Source: JACDAN01 sp963847235 (GTDB lineage: Bacteria; Actinomycetota; Thermoleophilia; Gaiellales; Gaiellaceae). Taken from it: a stretch of 64,000 bases of DNA. Under the pieces are notes generated by a model that was not told the origin of the DNA, made no database searches, and was given only the letters and a program-made list of their open reading frames with translations. The stretch lies in contig CAWJYU010000015.1 in NCBI GenBank assembly GCA_963847235.1, positions 62,001-126,000 on the forward strand, in the 5' to 3' direction. Positions 16,988-25,599 of the stretch are shown in pieces. Position 1 is the first letter of the stretch. Each line of letters begins with the position of its first letter. A program made the position numbers and the translations under genes.

Positions 16988-18491
16988 CGCGTCGATTGTA
17001 GTTCTGGGCGCTCTCGCTACGGCGGCGGTTCCGCGCGTCGCCTTCGCCCAGGAGCGCCGCGTCGTGGTCGTGCCTGGGCTGGAGCCGGGCGACCTCGCAG
17101 CCCTGACGGACCGGGGCGCAGTCGGCCTCCTCGTCCCGGACGCAGGCCCGGAGACCAGCGGCGCCCGCGCGCGGGCCGCGCTGGAGCGAGGAGCAGTGCG
17201 GAACTCGATCCTCGGCGGGCTGCCGGAGGGCGATTCGCTGCTCGAGGTGGAGACCTCCGCCGCCGTGCCGGCCGGGCCCGCGATCGTGCTCGGCCTTCCG
17301 ACCGGAGGCGAGCAGCCGAACGACCGCCGCTACCCGATCGCCGTCCTCGGGGAGGGGTACGGCGGGGTGCTCACCTCGGGCTCGACGAGGATCCCCGGCC
17401 TCGTCTCGATCGTCGACGTCGCTCCGACCGCGCTCGGCGAGGAGGGCTCGCTCGGTTCCTCCGCGGACGACGATCCCCTCGGGACGCTGGACGAGCTCGA
17501 CCGGCGCATCGAGGCGAACCGTGACGCGAAGGCGGTCGTCCTGCTCCTGTCGCTGGCGCTGATCGTCGCGGTCGCGACCTTCCTGCCGGCCGCCGTCCTT
17601 CCGACGTTCGCCGCCGTGCTGCTGGCGAACCTGGCGCTCGGAGCCTTCGGCTCGACCGAGGTCTGGGTCGACGCACTCGTCGTCGTGGCGTCCGTCGCGT
17701 CCTCGCTGCTCCTCGCCCGCGCGGGACCGACTGCCCACGGCCTGCTCATGGTCGGCGTGCTCGGCGCGTACCTCGTGGCGATGGTGGTCGACGAGCGTTG
17801 GGTCGCCCTCTCGCCGCTCGGTCCGACCCAGAACGCGCGCTTCTACGGGCTCTCGAACCTGCTGGCCACCCTGCTCCTCGTCCCCGCGCTCGCCGGAGCC
17901 GTGCTGCTCGGGCGCCGCTTCGGTCTGTGGGCGTTCGGCGGCGTGGCGGCGCTCTCGCTGGTGACGGTCGGCGGAAGCTCGTTCGGCGCTGACGGCGGCG
18001 GCGCAATCGTTCTGCTCGTTGCCTTCGCCGTGCTGGCGGCGCTCTCGCTCGGCTTCGATCGGCGGCTGGCGATCGGCGCCGCCGCGGTCGCCGTCGTGCT
18101 GGCCGTTGCGCTCGCAGTCGGCGGCTCGAGCCACGTGACAGATGCGCTCGAGGACGGCCCGGTCGGTCTCGCGGAGGACCTCGGCCGCCGGATCCAGCTC
18201 TCCGTCGAGCGGGCGACCGCGGGCTGGGGCGTCGCGCTACTGGTCTTCGGCGGGATCGCCGCCCTCGCCGTCCTGGCCTGGCGCGAGCGGCGGCCGCTGC
18301 TCCTCGCCCTGCTGGCCGCCCTCGGCGTCTCGCTTGTCGTCAACGACTCGCCGAACGACGTCGTGATCGCAGGGCTCGTCTGCTACCTGGTGCTCAGCAG
18401 TGCGCCGGGGCTCGCCCGACCAGCGCCCGAACGAGACCGCCCGGCCCTTCGGGCACAGCCAGCGCGAACCGCCCCGGCCTCGCCGCCGTGA
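16977..18491 (+). CDS. Large polytopic membrane protein of unknown function
   Basis: About 504 aa from the GTG at 16977, which gives a good signal peptide ('CIASIVVLGALATAAVPRVAFA'); an ATG at 16944 is possible but would sit deeper inside htpX. Residues ~25-180 form an extracytoplasmic domain ('RRVVVVPGLEPGDLAALTDRG', 'PGLVSIVDVAPTALG') that recalls alkaline-phosphatase-superfamily-like regions but shows no nucleophile or metal motif. About nine to ten hydrophobic segments follow. The last ~35 residues are Pro/Arg/Ala-rich and overlap the convergent gene by 98 bases, so the true C-terminus may be shorter. Confidence 0.6.
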   Translation: MRCIASIVVLGALATAAVPRVAFAQERRVVVVPGLEPGDLAALTDRGAVGLLVPDAGPETSGARARAALERGAVRNSILGGLPEGDSLLEVETSAAVPAGPAIVLGLPTGGEQPNDRRYPIAVLGEGYGGVLTSGSTRIPGLVSIVDVAPTALGEEGSLGSSADDDPLGTLDELDRRIEANRDAKAVVLLLSLALIVAVATFLPAAVLPTFAAVLLANLALGAFGSTEVWVDALVVVASVASSLLLARAGPTAHGLLMVGVLGAYLVAMVVDERWVALSPLGPTQNARFYGLSNLLATLLLVPALAGAVLLGRRFGLWAFGGVAALSLVTVGGSSFGADGGGAIVLLVAFAVLAALSLGFDRRLAIGAAAVAVVLAVALAVGGSSHVTDALEDGPVGLAEDLGRRIQLSVERATAGWGVALLVFGGIAALAVLAWRERRPLLLALLAALGVSLVVNDSPNDVVIAGLVCYLVLSSAPGLARPAPERDRPALRAQPARTAPASPP

Positions 18492-20013
18492 GCACGGTCA
18501 TCCCCCGCCCCGACCGCTCGACGCAGACGGCGCCGGCCTTGACCCGCCAGTAGCGCGTGTAGCGGATCTTCAGCCGATACGTCCCGGCCGCCGGCAGCAG
18601 TCCCTCGAGACCGGCGTGGTCGAGTCGCGTGACGACCGGCGAGCCCAGCCCGGTCAGGATCGGCTCCGGACGCGGCACCTCGTAGATCGCCAGCTGCGGA
18701 CTGCTGAAGACCTGCCGGAGGCCGGAGCTTCCCGAGCGGAGCAGGGCCGCCTCGCGCTCCTCGCCCTTCTGGCCGAGGCGCGTCTCGGGGAGGACGACGA
18801 ACCGCACGCCCATCCCGCGGAGCCATGCGCGGTACGCGGCCGGCGAGAGCGCCTGCTCGTAGAAGAGCTCGTTCCGCGCGATGTCGATCTGCCGGTACCA
18901 GCCCCGCGCGAGTGGAATCCCGGCACGCGGCAGCCAGTAGGCCTCCCAGTGGTCGAAGGTCGGCACGACCTCCACGCGATAGTTCGGCGTCGAGCGCTCG
19001 GCGAGGAAGGTGACCGCCGGAGCCCAGAACGTCCGGTCCGCGGCGCGCACGTCCGTCCTGTCGAGCGCGGCTCCCGCGTACGGCGCGACGTTGTAGATCA
19101 GTGCGGCGCTCAGGGCCAGCGCGGTCAGCCAGCGCGGCCGGAACCGCGCGACGAACGCGGTCATCAGCATCACCGGGAAGACCACCGACCGAAGCCGTGT
19201 CAGGTTCTCCCCGACCGGCGTCGAGACGACGAACATCGCGATGCTCGCGGCTCCCCAGACCAGGAAGAACGCCCAGAGGATCGCGCCGCGGCGGGCTCGC
19301 CGCGCGAGCTCGGCGCCGAGGACGCTCACCGTCAGCACCGCTGCGAGCTCGAGCCCGCGGAACGGGTAAGGCCCGCTGCTCGGAAAGAACACGAGGGCGG
19401 CGAGCTGGATCGCCGCGATCCCTGCGAGGGCCGCGACGAACGCGACGGCGTGCGGCCCCGCTCGCCGTACAAGAGCCAGCGCGAGCAGGACGATGCAGAG
19501 GAAGACGAACGCGAGCGGGCTGAAGCCGAGCGTCAGCGCCGCGGCACCGGCGGCCAGCCAGCGCCGGTCACTCTGGAGGAGACGCAGAGCGCCGAGGCCC
19601 GCTGCCAGGCCGAGCGCGTAGCTATAGGTCCCGACGAAGATCGGCCCCGCAGCGAGCACCGCGAACGCGCGGGCCGGCCAAATCCCGGCGGCGCCCCACT
19701 CCCGCTCCACGATCGACGCGAAGAGCACCGCGGAAACCACGACCGCGGCGAAGACGAGGGGCAGGTTCCCGACGAGCGCGGCCGGCAGGTAGTAGAGGAG
19801 GCTGTAGGACGCGAGCGGGTAGTGGCCGCCGTACCAGAGGTTGTCCCAGACGTACACGCCCTCCTCGACCAGGAGCGTGCGGTAGAGGTGGGCCGGCGCG
19901 TCGCCGGTCTGCGGCGCGAGGGCCACGAGCAGGGCGGCGCCGGCGAAGGCGAGGCCGCCGGCGATCAGGATCTCGCGGCGAGGCGCGATCAGGCGTGAGA
20001 CGGCGGCGGTCAC
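18394..20013 (-). CDS. Polytopic membrane protein with C-terminal extracytoplasmic domain
   Basis: 539 aa from a GTG at 20013. There are about ten hydrophobic segments in the first ~330 residues, with 'ALAPQTGDAPAHLYRTLLVEEGVYVWDN' in the first periplasmic loop and 'YGGHYPLASYSLLYYLPAA' after it; this resembles GT-C glycosyltransferase or YfhO-like membrane proteins. The C-terminal ~200 residues are soluble ('YRVEVVPTFDHWEAYWLPRAG', 'RFVVLPETRLGQ') and end in a beta-rich part. A sugar-transfer role is a guess. It overlaps the convergent membrane-protein gene by 98 bases and is divergent from the cytochrome gene. Confidence 0.65.
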   Translation of the reverse strand: MTAAVSRLIAPRREILIAGGLAFAGAALLVALAPQTGDAPAHLYRTLLVEEGVYVWDNLWYGGHYPLASYSLLYYLPAALVGNLPLVFAAVVVSAVLFASIVEREWGAAGIWPARAFAVLAAGPIFVGTYSYALGLAAGLGALRLLQSDRRWLAAGAAALTLGFSPLAFVFLCIVLLALALVRRAGPHAVAFVAALAGIAAIQLAALVFFPSSGPYPFRGLELAAVLTVSVLGAELARRARRGAILWAFFLVWGAASIAMFVVSTPVGENLTRLRSVVFPVMLMTAFVARFRPRWLTALALSAALIYNVAPYAGAALDRTDVRAADRTFWAPAVTFLAERSTPNYRVEVVPTFDHWEAYWLPRAGIPLARGWYRQIDIARNELFYEQALSPAAYRAWLRGMGVRFVVLPETRLGQKGEEREAALLRSGSSGLRQVFSSPQLAIYEVPRPEPILTGLGSPVVTRLDHAGLEGLLPAAGTYRLKIRYTRYWRVKAGAVCVERSGRGMTVLTAARPGRFALAVPEGPGGLVRALVGRAPAHC

Positions 20014-20051
20014 GGCGTTAGTGTGACTGGTTGCCCGGGTAGACTCGCCGC

Positions 20052-20505
20052 GTGCGCCGTCTCCTCCTGATTGCGCTCTTCGCCGTCCTGCTCGTCGGCT
20101 GCGGCGGCGGCGAGGAAACGACGGCGACGCCGGAGACGGTCGATCACGACCGCGACGCAGACGGAGACCGGCGAAACGGGGACCGGCGAGACCGAGACCG
20201 ATAGCGACGCGGGCGCCGTCGAGGGCGATCCGGCCGCCGGAAAGCAGCTCTTCGCATCGAACGGCTGCGCCGGCTGCCACACCTTCGAGCCGGCGGGCTC
20301 GACCGGCACCACCGGGCCGGACCTCGACGAGCTCCCGGACCTCGCTGAGAACGCGAACCAGCCGCTTGCGGAGTTCGTTCGGACGTCGATCACGAACCCG
20401 AACGCGTACGTCGAAGAGGGCTACCCCGAAGGCGTCATGCAGGCGTACGACCAGCTCAGCGACGAAGAACTGAACAATCTCGTCGCGTTCCTCATCCAGG
20501 ATTGA
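20052..20505 (+). CDS. Lipoprotein monoheme cytochrome c (frameshift near 20145)
   Basis: From the GTG at 20052 the first frame encodes a lipoprotein signal 'LLLIALFAVLLVGCGGG' with lipobox L-V-G-C. The frame breaks in the Thr/Glu-rich linker near 20145. The cytochrome domain continues in the next frame: 'GKQLFASNGCAGCHTFEPAG' with heme motif C-A-G-C-H, and the distal methionine probably in 'EGYPEGVMQAYDQLSDEEL'. About 150 aa in total. It is a membrane-anchored electron carrier. It closely resembles the cytochrome at 46590-47171. The stop overlaps serS (TTGA). Confidence 0.82.
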
Positions 20506-21704
20506 TCGACCTCCGCGCTGCGCGCAGCGACCCGGAGTCGGTGCGGGCCGGCATCGCGCGAAAGGGCGGCGCCGAGGCGTTCGACGAGCTGCTCGACGCC
20601 GACGCGCGCTGGCGAGAGCTCGTTCCGCAGGTCGACGAGCTGCGAGGCCGCCAGAAGCTGAAGGGCAAGCCGACGCCCGAGCAGGTCGAGGAGTTGAAGC
20701 AGGTCAAGGAGGATCTCCGCCGCCTCGAGGAGGAGCTGTCGGCGGCGGAGTCGCGCAGGGACGAGCTCCTCCGGCAGGTTCCGAACCCGGCCCACGACTC
20801 GGTGCCCGACGAGGAGACGGACGACGCCGAGGGCGAGGTCGCGCGCCAGGTCGGCGAGCCGCCCTCACTCGCGGAGCCGAAGGACCACCTCGAGCTCGGC
20901 GGCTACGACATGGAGCGCGGCGCGCGCCTCTCGGGATCGCGCTTCGGCTACATCGTCGGCGACGCTGCCCGGCTCTCACTCGCGCTCTACCGCTGGGCGC
21001 TCGAGCGCCTGGTGGCGGAGGGCTTCACGCCGGTGATCCCGCCGGTGCTCGTCCGCGAGGAGGCGATGTACGGCACCGGGTTCTTCCCTGCCGAGCGCTT
21101 CGAGATCTACGAGGTGGCGGACGAGGGCCTGTACCTGACCGGCACGTCCGAGGTGGCCCTGGCCGGGCTGCACATGGGCGAGATCCTCGAGCGGGAGCAG
21201 CTGCCGCTCGAGTACACGGCCTTCTCGGCCAACTTCCGGCGCGAGGCGGGCGCCGCCGGCCGCGACACGCGCGGCATGTTCCGCGTCCACCAGTTCAACA
21301 AGGTCGAGATGTTCGCCTACACGCTTCCGGAGGAGTCCTGGGAGGAGTTCGACCGGCTCGTCGGGATCGAGGAGTCGCTCGTGCAGGAGCTCGGCCTGCC
21401 CTACCGCGTGGTCAACATCGCCGCCGGCCAGCTGAGCGCGGCGGCGGCGAAGCGAATCGACATCGAGGCGTGGTTCCCCTCACAGGAGCGCTATCGCGAG
21501 CTCACATCGGCGTCGAACACGACCGACTACCAGGCCCGGCGCCTGGGGATCCGGTACCGGCCCAACGGCGGCACGGAGTTCGTCCACACGCTGAACGGCA
21601 CCGCGGTCACGGACCGCTGGGCACTCGCGATCCTGGAGAACTTCCAGGGCGAGGTGCCCGAGGTGCTCCGCGAGTTCGGCGCTCCGGAACATGTCCGCAA
21701 GTAA
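20502..21704 (+). CDS. serS: Serine--tRNA ligase
   Basis: 400 aa, close to the usual class II SerRS length. It starts at a TTG overlapping the cytochrome stop (TTGA) and opens 'MIDLRAARSDPESVRAGIARKG', followed by the helical arm (about 25-100) that grips the long variable arm of tRNA-Ser. Catalytic-core motifs: 'LTGTSEVALAGLH', motif 2 'FRREAGAAGRDTRGMFRVHQF' region, 'ELTSASNTTDYQARR' and motif 3 'TVTDRWALAILEN'-like 'GTAVTDRWALAILENFQ'. Four tRNA-Ser genes lie in the same window. Confidence 0.96.
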   Translation: MIDLRAARSDPESVRAGIARKGGAEAFDELLDADARWRELVPQVDELRGRQKLKGKPTPEQVEELKQVKEDLRRLEEELSAAESRRDELLRQVPNPAHDSVPDEETDDAEGEVARQVGEPPSLAEPKDHLELGGYDMERGARLSGSRFGYIVGDAARLSLALYRWALERLVAEGFTPVIPPVLVREEAMYGTGFFPAERFEIYEVADEGLYLTGTSEVALAGLHMGEILEREQLPLEYTAFSANFRREAGAAGRDTRGMFRVHQFNKVEMFAYTLPEESWEEFDRLVGIEESLVQELGLPYRVVNIAAGQLSAAAAKRIDIEAWFPSQERYRELTSASNTTDYQARRLGIRYRPNGGTEFVHTLNGTAVTDRWALAILENFQGEVPEVLREFGAPEHVRK

Positions 21705-21710
21705 CGCGTC

Positions 21711-21840
21711 CGGACATGTCCGCCGGACATGTCCTCTCGCCGCCGAACGTCCACACGCCGCCCGTAGTCACGTGGCGACCCGAGCCGGCACGGACCTCTC
21801 CCGCCGGGCGGGGTCCCGGTGCCAGGCACCAGGACATGGC
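21711..21840. repeat. Intergenic palindromes: two GGACATGTCC sites and one GGTGCCAGGCACC element
   Basis: Directly after serS, the palindrome GGACATGTCC occurs twice (21712-21721 and 21725-21734). Further on, GGTGCCAGGCACC (21818-21830) is preceded by the GC-rich CCCGCCGGGCGGGGTCCC. The stretch 21793-21840 is closely similar to 44943-44989, showing a dispersed family. A REP/RAYT-type element or terminator is likely; no transposase is in the window. Confidence 0.6.
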
Positions 21841-21860
21841 CCCGGCACGGCCGCAAGGGA

Positions 21861-22826
21861 CTAGAGCGGCACGGCCGCGCCCGAGTCGGCTGAGCGGTAC
21901 AAGGCGTCGATGGCGCGCGCCTGGTGGACGGCGTCGTCGCGGCCGAGGCGCAGCTCGTCCTCGCCGCGGATCGCGTCCGCGAGGTTCTCCAGCTCGAGGC
22001 GATACGAGTCGACCGGCTCGAGCTCGATCCGCTCGCCATCGCCCTCGCGGCGAACCTCGATCACCGGCTGCCGGCAGTGCCACGGATCGTCCAGGAACAG
22101 CGATCCCTCGGTACCGAGGACCTCGAGCTCGTCCCGATCCGGGAGCCGGAAGCCACAGTCGAACTGGGCGATCACGTCGCCGGCGAACTCGAGCGTGCCC
22201 GTGAAGACGGTGTCCACGCCCCGCTCCCAGACGCCGGTTCCGTAGACGCGACGAGGCTCGCCTGCGATCAGGCGTGACCCGCTGACGCAGTAGCAGCCGA
22301 CGTCCATCAGCGCGCCGCCCTCGAGATCGGCCGCGAGCCGGATGTTTGCCTCGTCAGCGATGGTGAAGCTGAACGCGGCCCGCACCACGCGCACCTCACC
22401 CACCGCGCCGCCGCGCACCAGCTCGACGAGTTGCGCGGTCTGCGGATTGTGGCGGTACATGAACGCCTCGGTGAGCACGAGTCCCTCCCGCTCCGCAACG
22501 TCGAAGGCGCGCTCGACGTCCTGCGGGTGCCGGCTGAGCGGCTTCTCGCACAGGACGTGCTTGCCTGCCTGGAGCGCGCGGATCGACCACTCGACGTGCA
22601 TCGAGTTCGGGAGCGGGTTGTAGATGGCGTCGATCTCGGAGTCGGCGAGCAGCTCCTCGTAGCTCCCGTATGCCTGCGGGATGTCCCACTCCCGCGCGTA
22701 CGCCGCCGCGCGGGCGGGGTCGCGGCTCGCGACCGCCGTGATCTCGAACTTGTCCGACTCTCGCGCAGGGGCGATCACGAGGCGGTTGATATGCGCCGTC
22801 GAGAGGATCCCGACCCGGACGCTCAC
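21861..22826 (-). CDS. Gfo/Idh/MocA-family dehydrogenase
   Basis: 321 aa, GTG overlapping the stop of the kinase gene. The N-terminal Rossmann fold begins 'VRVGILSTAHINRLVIAPA', with 'VASRDPARAAAYAREW', 'AIYNPLPNSMHVEWSIRAL' and the hallmark 'GKHVLCEKPLSRHP' (E-K-P). The C-terminal alpha/beta domain contains 'GGALMDVGCYCVSGSRLI' (D-x-x-x-Y/H region). It should oxidise or reduce a sugar or polyol with NAD(P). It is the last gene of the ten-gene sugar operon. Confidence 0.9.
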   Translation of the reverse strand: MSVRVGILSTAHINRLVIAPARESDKFEITAVASRDPARAAAYAREWDIPQAYGSYEELLADSEIDAIYNPLPNSMHVEWSIRALQAGKHVLCEKPLSRHPQDVERAFDVAEREGLVLTEAFMYRHNPQTAQLVELVRGGAVGEVRVVRAAFSFTIADEANIRLAADLEGGALMDVGCYCVSGSRLIAGEPRRVYGTGVWERGVDTVFTGTLEFAGDVIAQFDCGFRLPDRDELEVLGTEGSLFLDDPWHCRQPVIEVRREGDGERIELEPVDSYRLELENLADAIRGEDELRLGRDDAVHQARAIDALYRSADSGAAVPL

Positions 22827-24214
22827 GTGGCCTCCCGCAGCGCCGGATAGAGCGCGCGGAACCGCTCATACCCCTCGGCGTATCGAGACGACCACGCGGC
22901 GTCCGGCTCGACCTCGTCCCGGACCCGGACGCATGCCTCGACCGCCTCCCGCACATCATCGAAGACTCCGGCCGCGACACCGCCGAGCAGCGCGGCGCCG
23001 TACGCCGCGCCCTCCTCGACGACCGTCCGCTGCAGGGGCATCCCGAGCACCGAGGCGACAATACGCAGCCAGAGCTCGCTGCGCGCACCTCCTCCGGACG
23101 CGCGCCCCGCCCGCACGTCGCATCCGAGCTCGCGAACGACCTCGAGGCAGTCGCGCAGGCCGTACGCGACGCCCTCCATCACCGCGCGGACGAGCGCCCC
23201 GCGGTCGTGCCGCAGCGAGAGCCCGACGAAGGCGCCCCGCGCCTCGGGGTCGGCGTGCGGCGTCCGCTCGCCCGCGAGGTACGGCAGGAACGTGACCCCC
23301 TCTGCACCCGGCTCCCACCTCGCGGCCTCCTGATCGAGGAGCTCCGGCGGTGCGTCCGGCGCGCAGATCCGCCGGAACCACCCGAGCGAGCCGGCGGCCG
23401 AGAGCATCACGCCCATCGCGTGCCAGGTGCCTGGCACGGCGTGGCAGAAGACGTGCGCGCGGCCCTGCGGATCCGGCCGGTAGCCCGCCAGCGGTGCAAA
23501 GACGACGCCCGAGGTCCCGAGCACGACCGAGGCAAGTCGCGGCTCGTGGACGCCGACGCCGATCGCCCCGGCCGCCTGGTCGCCCGCACCGGCCACCTCC
23601 GTGGACTCGCTCACGGGCGGCAGCCACTCCCGCGGGATCTCCAGCGCCGCGACTACCTCCTCGCTCCAGCGCCGGTTCGCGACGTCGAAGAGGAGGGTTC
23701 CGGACGCGTCGGCGGCATCGGTCGCCTGGTCGCCGAGCAGCCTGAGACGGACGTAGTCCTTTGGGAGCAGGACGTGGGCGATCCGCTCGTAGATGTCAGG
23801 CTCGTGCCTGCGCAGCCAGAGGAGCTTCGGCGCCGTGAAGCCCGGCAGCGCGCGGTTGCCCGTCAGCTCGATCAGCCGTTCGAGGCCGATCCGCTCCTCG
23901 ATCTCCGCGCACTCGGCGGCCGTCCGCTGGTCGTTCCAGAGGATCGCCGGGCGCAGGACGCGCCGTTCGGAGTCGAGCGCCACGAGCCCGTGCATCTGGC
24001 CTGAGAGCCCGACCCGCTCAGCGCGCGCGCCCAGCCGCTCCAGCGCCTGCTCGGCGGCGCGCACCCAGTCGTCGGGATCCTGCTCGGCCCATCCGGGGCG
24101 TGGAATCGAGAGCTCGTAGCCCTCCTCCGCCCGGCCGACGACCTCGCCGTCCGGCGTCAGCGCGATCGCCTTGACCCCCGACGTGCCGACGTCGAGGCCG
24201 ATCAGCGAGGTCAC
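22823..24214 (-). CDS. xylB: Xylulokinase-type FGGY carbohydrate kinase
   Basis: 463 aa from a GTG that overlaps the upstream stop (GTGA). FGGY features: phosphate-1 motif 'IGLDVGTSGVKAIALTPDG', 'GLSGQMHGLVALD', 'AILWNDQRTAAECAEI', the ATP-site 'VVLGTSGVVFAP' and the C-terminal 'RASGGGARSELWLRIVASVLG'. The M-H-G in 'SGQMHGLV' is typical of xylulokinases, so a ketopentose substrate is likely, though not proven. It lies between the GlcG-like gene and a Gfo/Idh dehydrogenase in the sugar operon. Confidence 0.88.
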   Translation of the reverse strand: MTSLIGLDVGTSGVKAIALTPDGEVVGRAEEGYELSIPRPGWAEQDPDDWVRAAEQALERLGARAERVGLSGQMHGLVALDSERRVLRPAILWNDQRTAAECAEIEERIGLERLIELTGNRALPGFTAPKLLWLRRHEPDIYERIAHVLLPKDYVRLRLLGDQATDAADASGTLLFDVANRRWSEEVVAALEIPREWLPPVSESTEVAGAGDQAAGAIGVGVHEPRLASVVLGTSGVVFAPLAGYRPDPQGRAHVFCHAVPGTWHAMGVMLSAAGSLGWFRRICAPDAPPELLDQEAARWEPGAEGVTFLPYLAGERTPHADPEARGAFVGLSLRHDRGALVRAVMEGVAYGLRDCLEVVRELGCDVRAGRASGGGARSELWLRIVASVLGMPLQRTVVEEGAAYGAALLGGVAAGVFDDVREAVEACVRVRDEVEPDAAWSSRYAEGYERFRALYPALREAT

Positions 24215-24604
24215 GACGTGGAGAGCCCGGCCGCCTCGATCGCCGCGACGGCGAGCGCCTCGTCCTGCTCGCCCGGGAGGCCGCTGACCCCGACGGCGCC
24301 GACCCGGCGCCCACCCTCGAAGGCCGCCACCCCGCCGCGGAAGAAGCTGAAGAACGGGTCGAAGCTCGCCAGCTCGGCAGGGTCGTCGCGCATCTTTGCC
24401 GCCAGCGCTCCGGTGGAGGCCATGTCGCTTCGCGCCGCCGTGTACGCCTTCCGCTGCGCGTTCAGCCGAGTGTCGTGCGCGGCGCCGTCCATGGTCGCCG
24501 CCGCGACGAGCTCGCCGTGCGAGTCGGCGACGAAGACGGACACCGGACCCGGACGCCTCCCGCACGACCGAGTCGACGATCGCCTGCGCCTGCTCGAGCG
24601 TCAT
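24211..24604 (-). CDS. GlcG/HbpS-family protein (frameshift near 24545)
   Basis: The ATG at 24604 overlaps the upstream stop (ATGA) and encodes 'MTLEQAQAIVDSVVREASG' before the frame breaks. The rest, 'VSVFVADSHGELVAAATMDG', 'NAQRKAYTAARSDMAS', 'RGGVAAFEGGRRVGAVGVSG' and 'DEALAVAAIEA', is typical of the GlcG/HbpS (haem-degrading, PF03928) fold and ends by overlapping the kinase start. About 130 aa in all. Members often accompany sugar or diol catabolism genes; the ligand here is unknown. Confidence 0.82.
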
Positions 24605-25599
24605 GCCCCGAGCGCCGCGTAGACGAGCTCGTACGCCCGCACCGCGTCCTTCCGCGTCTGCGCCTCCCGGAGCGCAGCATCATCGATCCGCCCTGCGACC
24701 TCGTCGATGAACCGCCACTGCAGGACGCTCCGGCGCACCGCCTCGATCGCGTCCTCGGTGTACGGGTAGAGGTCGAAGCCGAGCCGCTCGCCGTTCTCGC
24801 CGTACCCTGCCCGGCGTAGCTCGAGCGCCAGCTCCAGCGTCTCCATGAAGGCCGTCGCCCCGACCATGTTGTCGTCGTCGAACGTGCCCCAGCCGGAGTT
24901 GGCGTGCTGGTGGCCAAGCAGGCCCTCGGCGGCGAGCAGCGCGGCGTACTCGCCGAGGCTCTCGCCGTTCATGAGCAGGTGCTGCCAGTCCATGTTGACC
25001 TTGACGTTGTCGACGCCCTGCCCGCGCAGCGTGTGGATCACGTGCAGCGCCATCCCGATGTTGCGCATGAAGATCTTCATCGCCGGCTCGGAGTTCTTGT
25101 GCTCGAGGAAGAGCAGGACGCCGTGGTCGGCACAGCGCTGGGCGGCCTCGCCGAGACCCTCGATCAGCCACTTCCAGCTGTCCGCGTACGGCGTCTGGAA
25201 CGGATAGTTGTAACCCTCGATCCCGGGCCAGACGATCAGGTGCGCGCCGATCGAGCCGGCGAGGTCGGCGGCCGCGACCGTGATCCGCCTCGCCTCGGCC
25301 CGAATCTCCGGATCCGGCGAGGTGAGCCCGCCCCGGCCGAAGCGCGGATCCAGATGGAGCCCGCCGGCGAGCGCGTAGATGTCGCGGTCGCCGAGCGCCG
25401 CGCGGATCTCCTCGAGGCTCGACTCGTCCAGCTCGCCCGGATAATGGAACTCGTAGCCGTCGATCAGGTCGCCGAGCCCCTCGACGGCGCGGCGTACGCG
25501 CTCGACCATCGACTCGCCGGCCCACTCGGGCTGGTAGCCGCCCGGCACGAACCTGGTCACCATCGGCCCGAGCGCCCAGATCCCGAGACTCGTCTTCAC
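24601..25599 (-). CDS. Sugar isomerase/epimerase-like TIM-barrel enzyme
   Basis: 332 aa from a GTG that overlaps the upstream stop (GTGA). It shows the AP-endonuclease-2/xylose-isomerase-like barrel: 'LIDGYEFHYPGELDESSLEE', 'GAHLIVWPGIEGYNYPFQTPY', 'LLFLEHKNSEPAMKIFM', 'VKVNMDWQHLLMNGE', 'GLLGHQHANSGWGTFDDDN' and 'FDLYPYTED'. The Glu of 'LEHKN', the Asp/His of 'MDWQH', the His of 'HQHAN' and the Asp of 'FDLYP' are likely metal ligands. The protein probably interconverts an aldose and ketose or epimerises a keto-sugar for the downstream kinase. Confidence 0.85.
   Translation of the reverse strand: MKTSLGIWALGPMVTRFVPGGYQPEWAGESMVERVRRAVEGLGDLIDGYEFHYPGELDESSLEEIRAALGDRDIYALAGGLHLDPRFGRGGLTSPDPEIRAEARRITVAAADLAGSIGAHLIVWPGIEGYNYPFQTPYADSWKWLIEGLGEAAQRCADHGVLLFLEHKNSEPAMKIFMRNIGMALHVIHTLRGQGVDNVKVNMDWQHLLMNGESLGEYAALLAAEGLLGHQHANSGWGTFDDDNMVGATAFMETLELALELRRAGYGENGERLGFDLYPYTEDAIEAVRRSVLQWRFIDEVAGRIDDAALREAQTRKDAVRAYELVYAALGA

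Noticed and set aside
16038..18134. A ~700-codon minus-strand frame over htpX and the next gene
   Set aside because: Arg/Asp/Gln-rich composition, no family features, and it lies opposite or out of frame with well-supported genes.
23416..23437. GTGCCAGGTGCCTGGCAC palindrome as a further REP copy
   Set aside because: It lies inside the conserved kinase coding sequence (region encoding A-V-P-G-T-W-H) and is likely coincidental.
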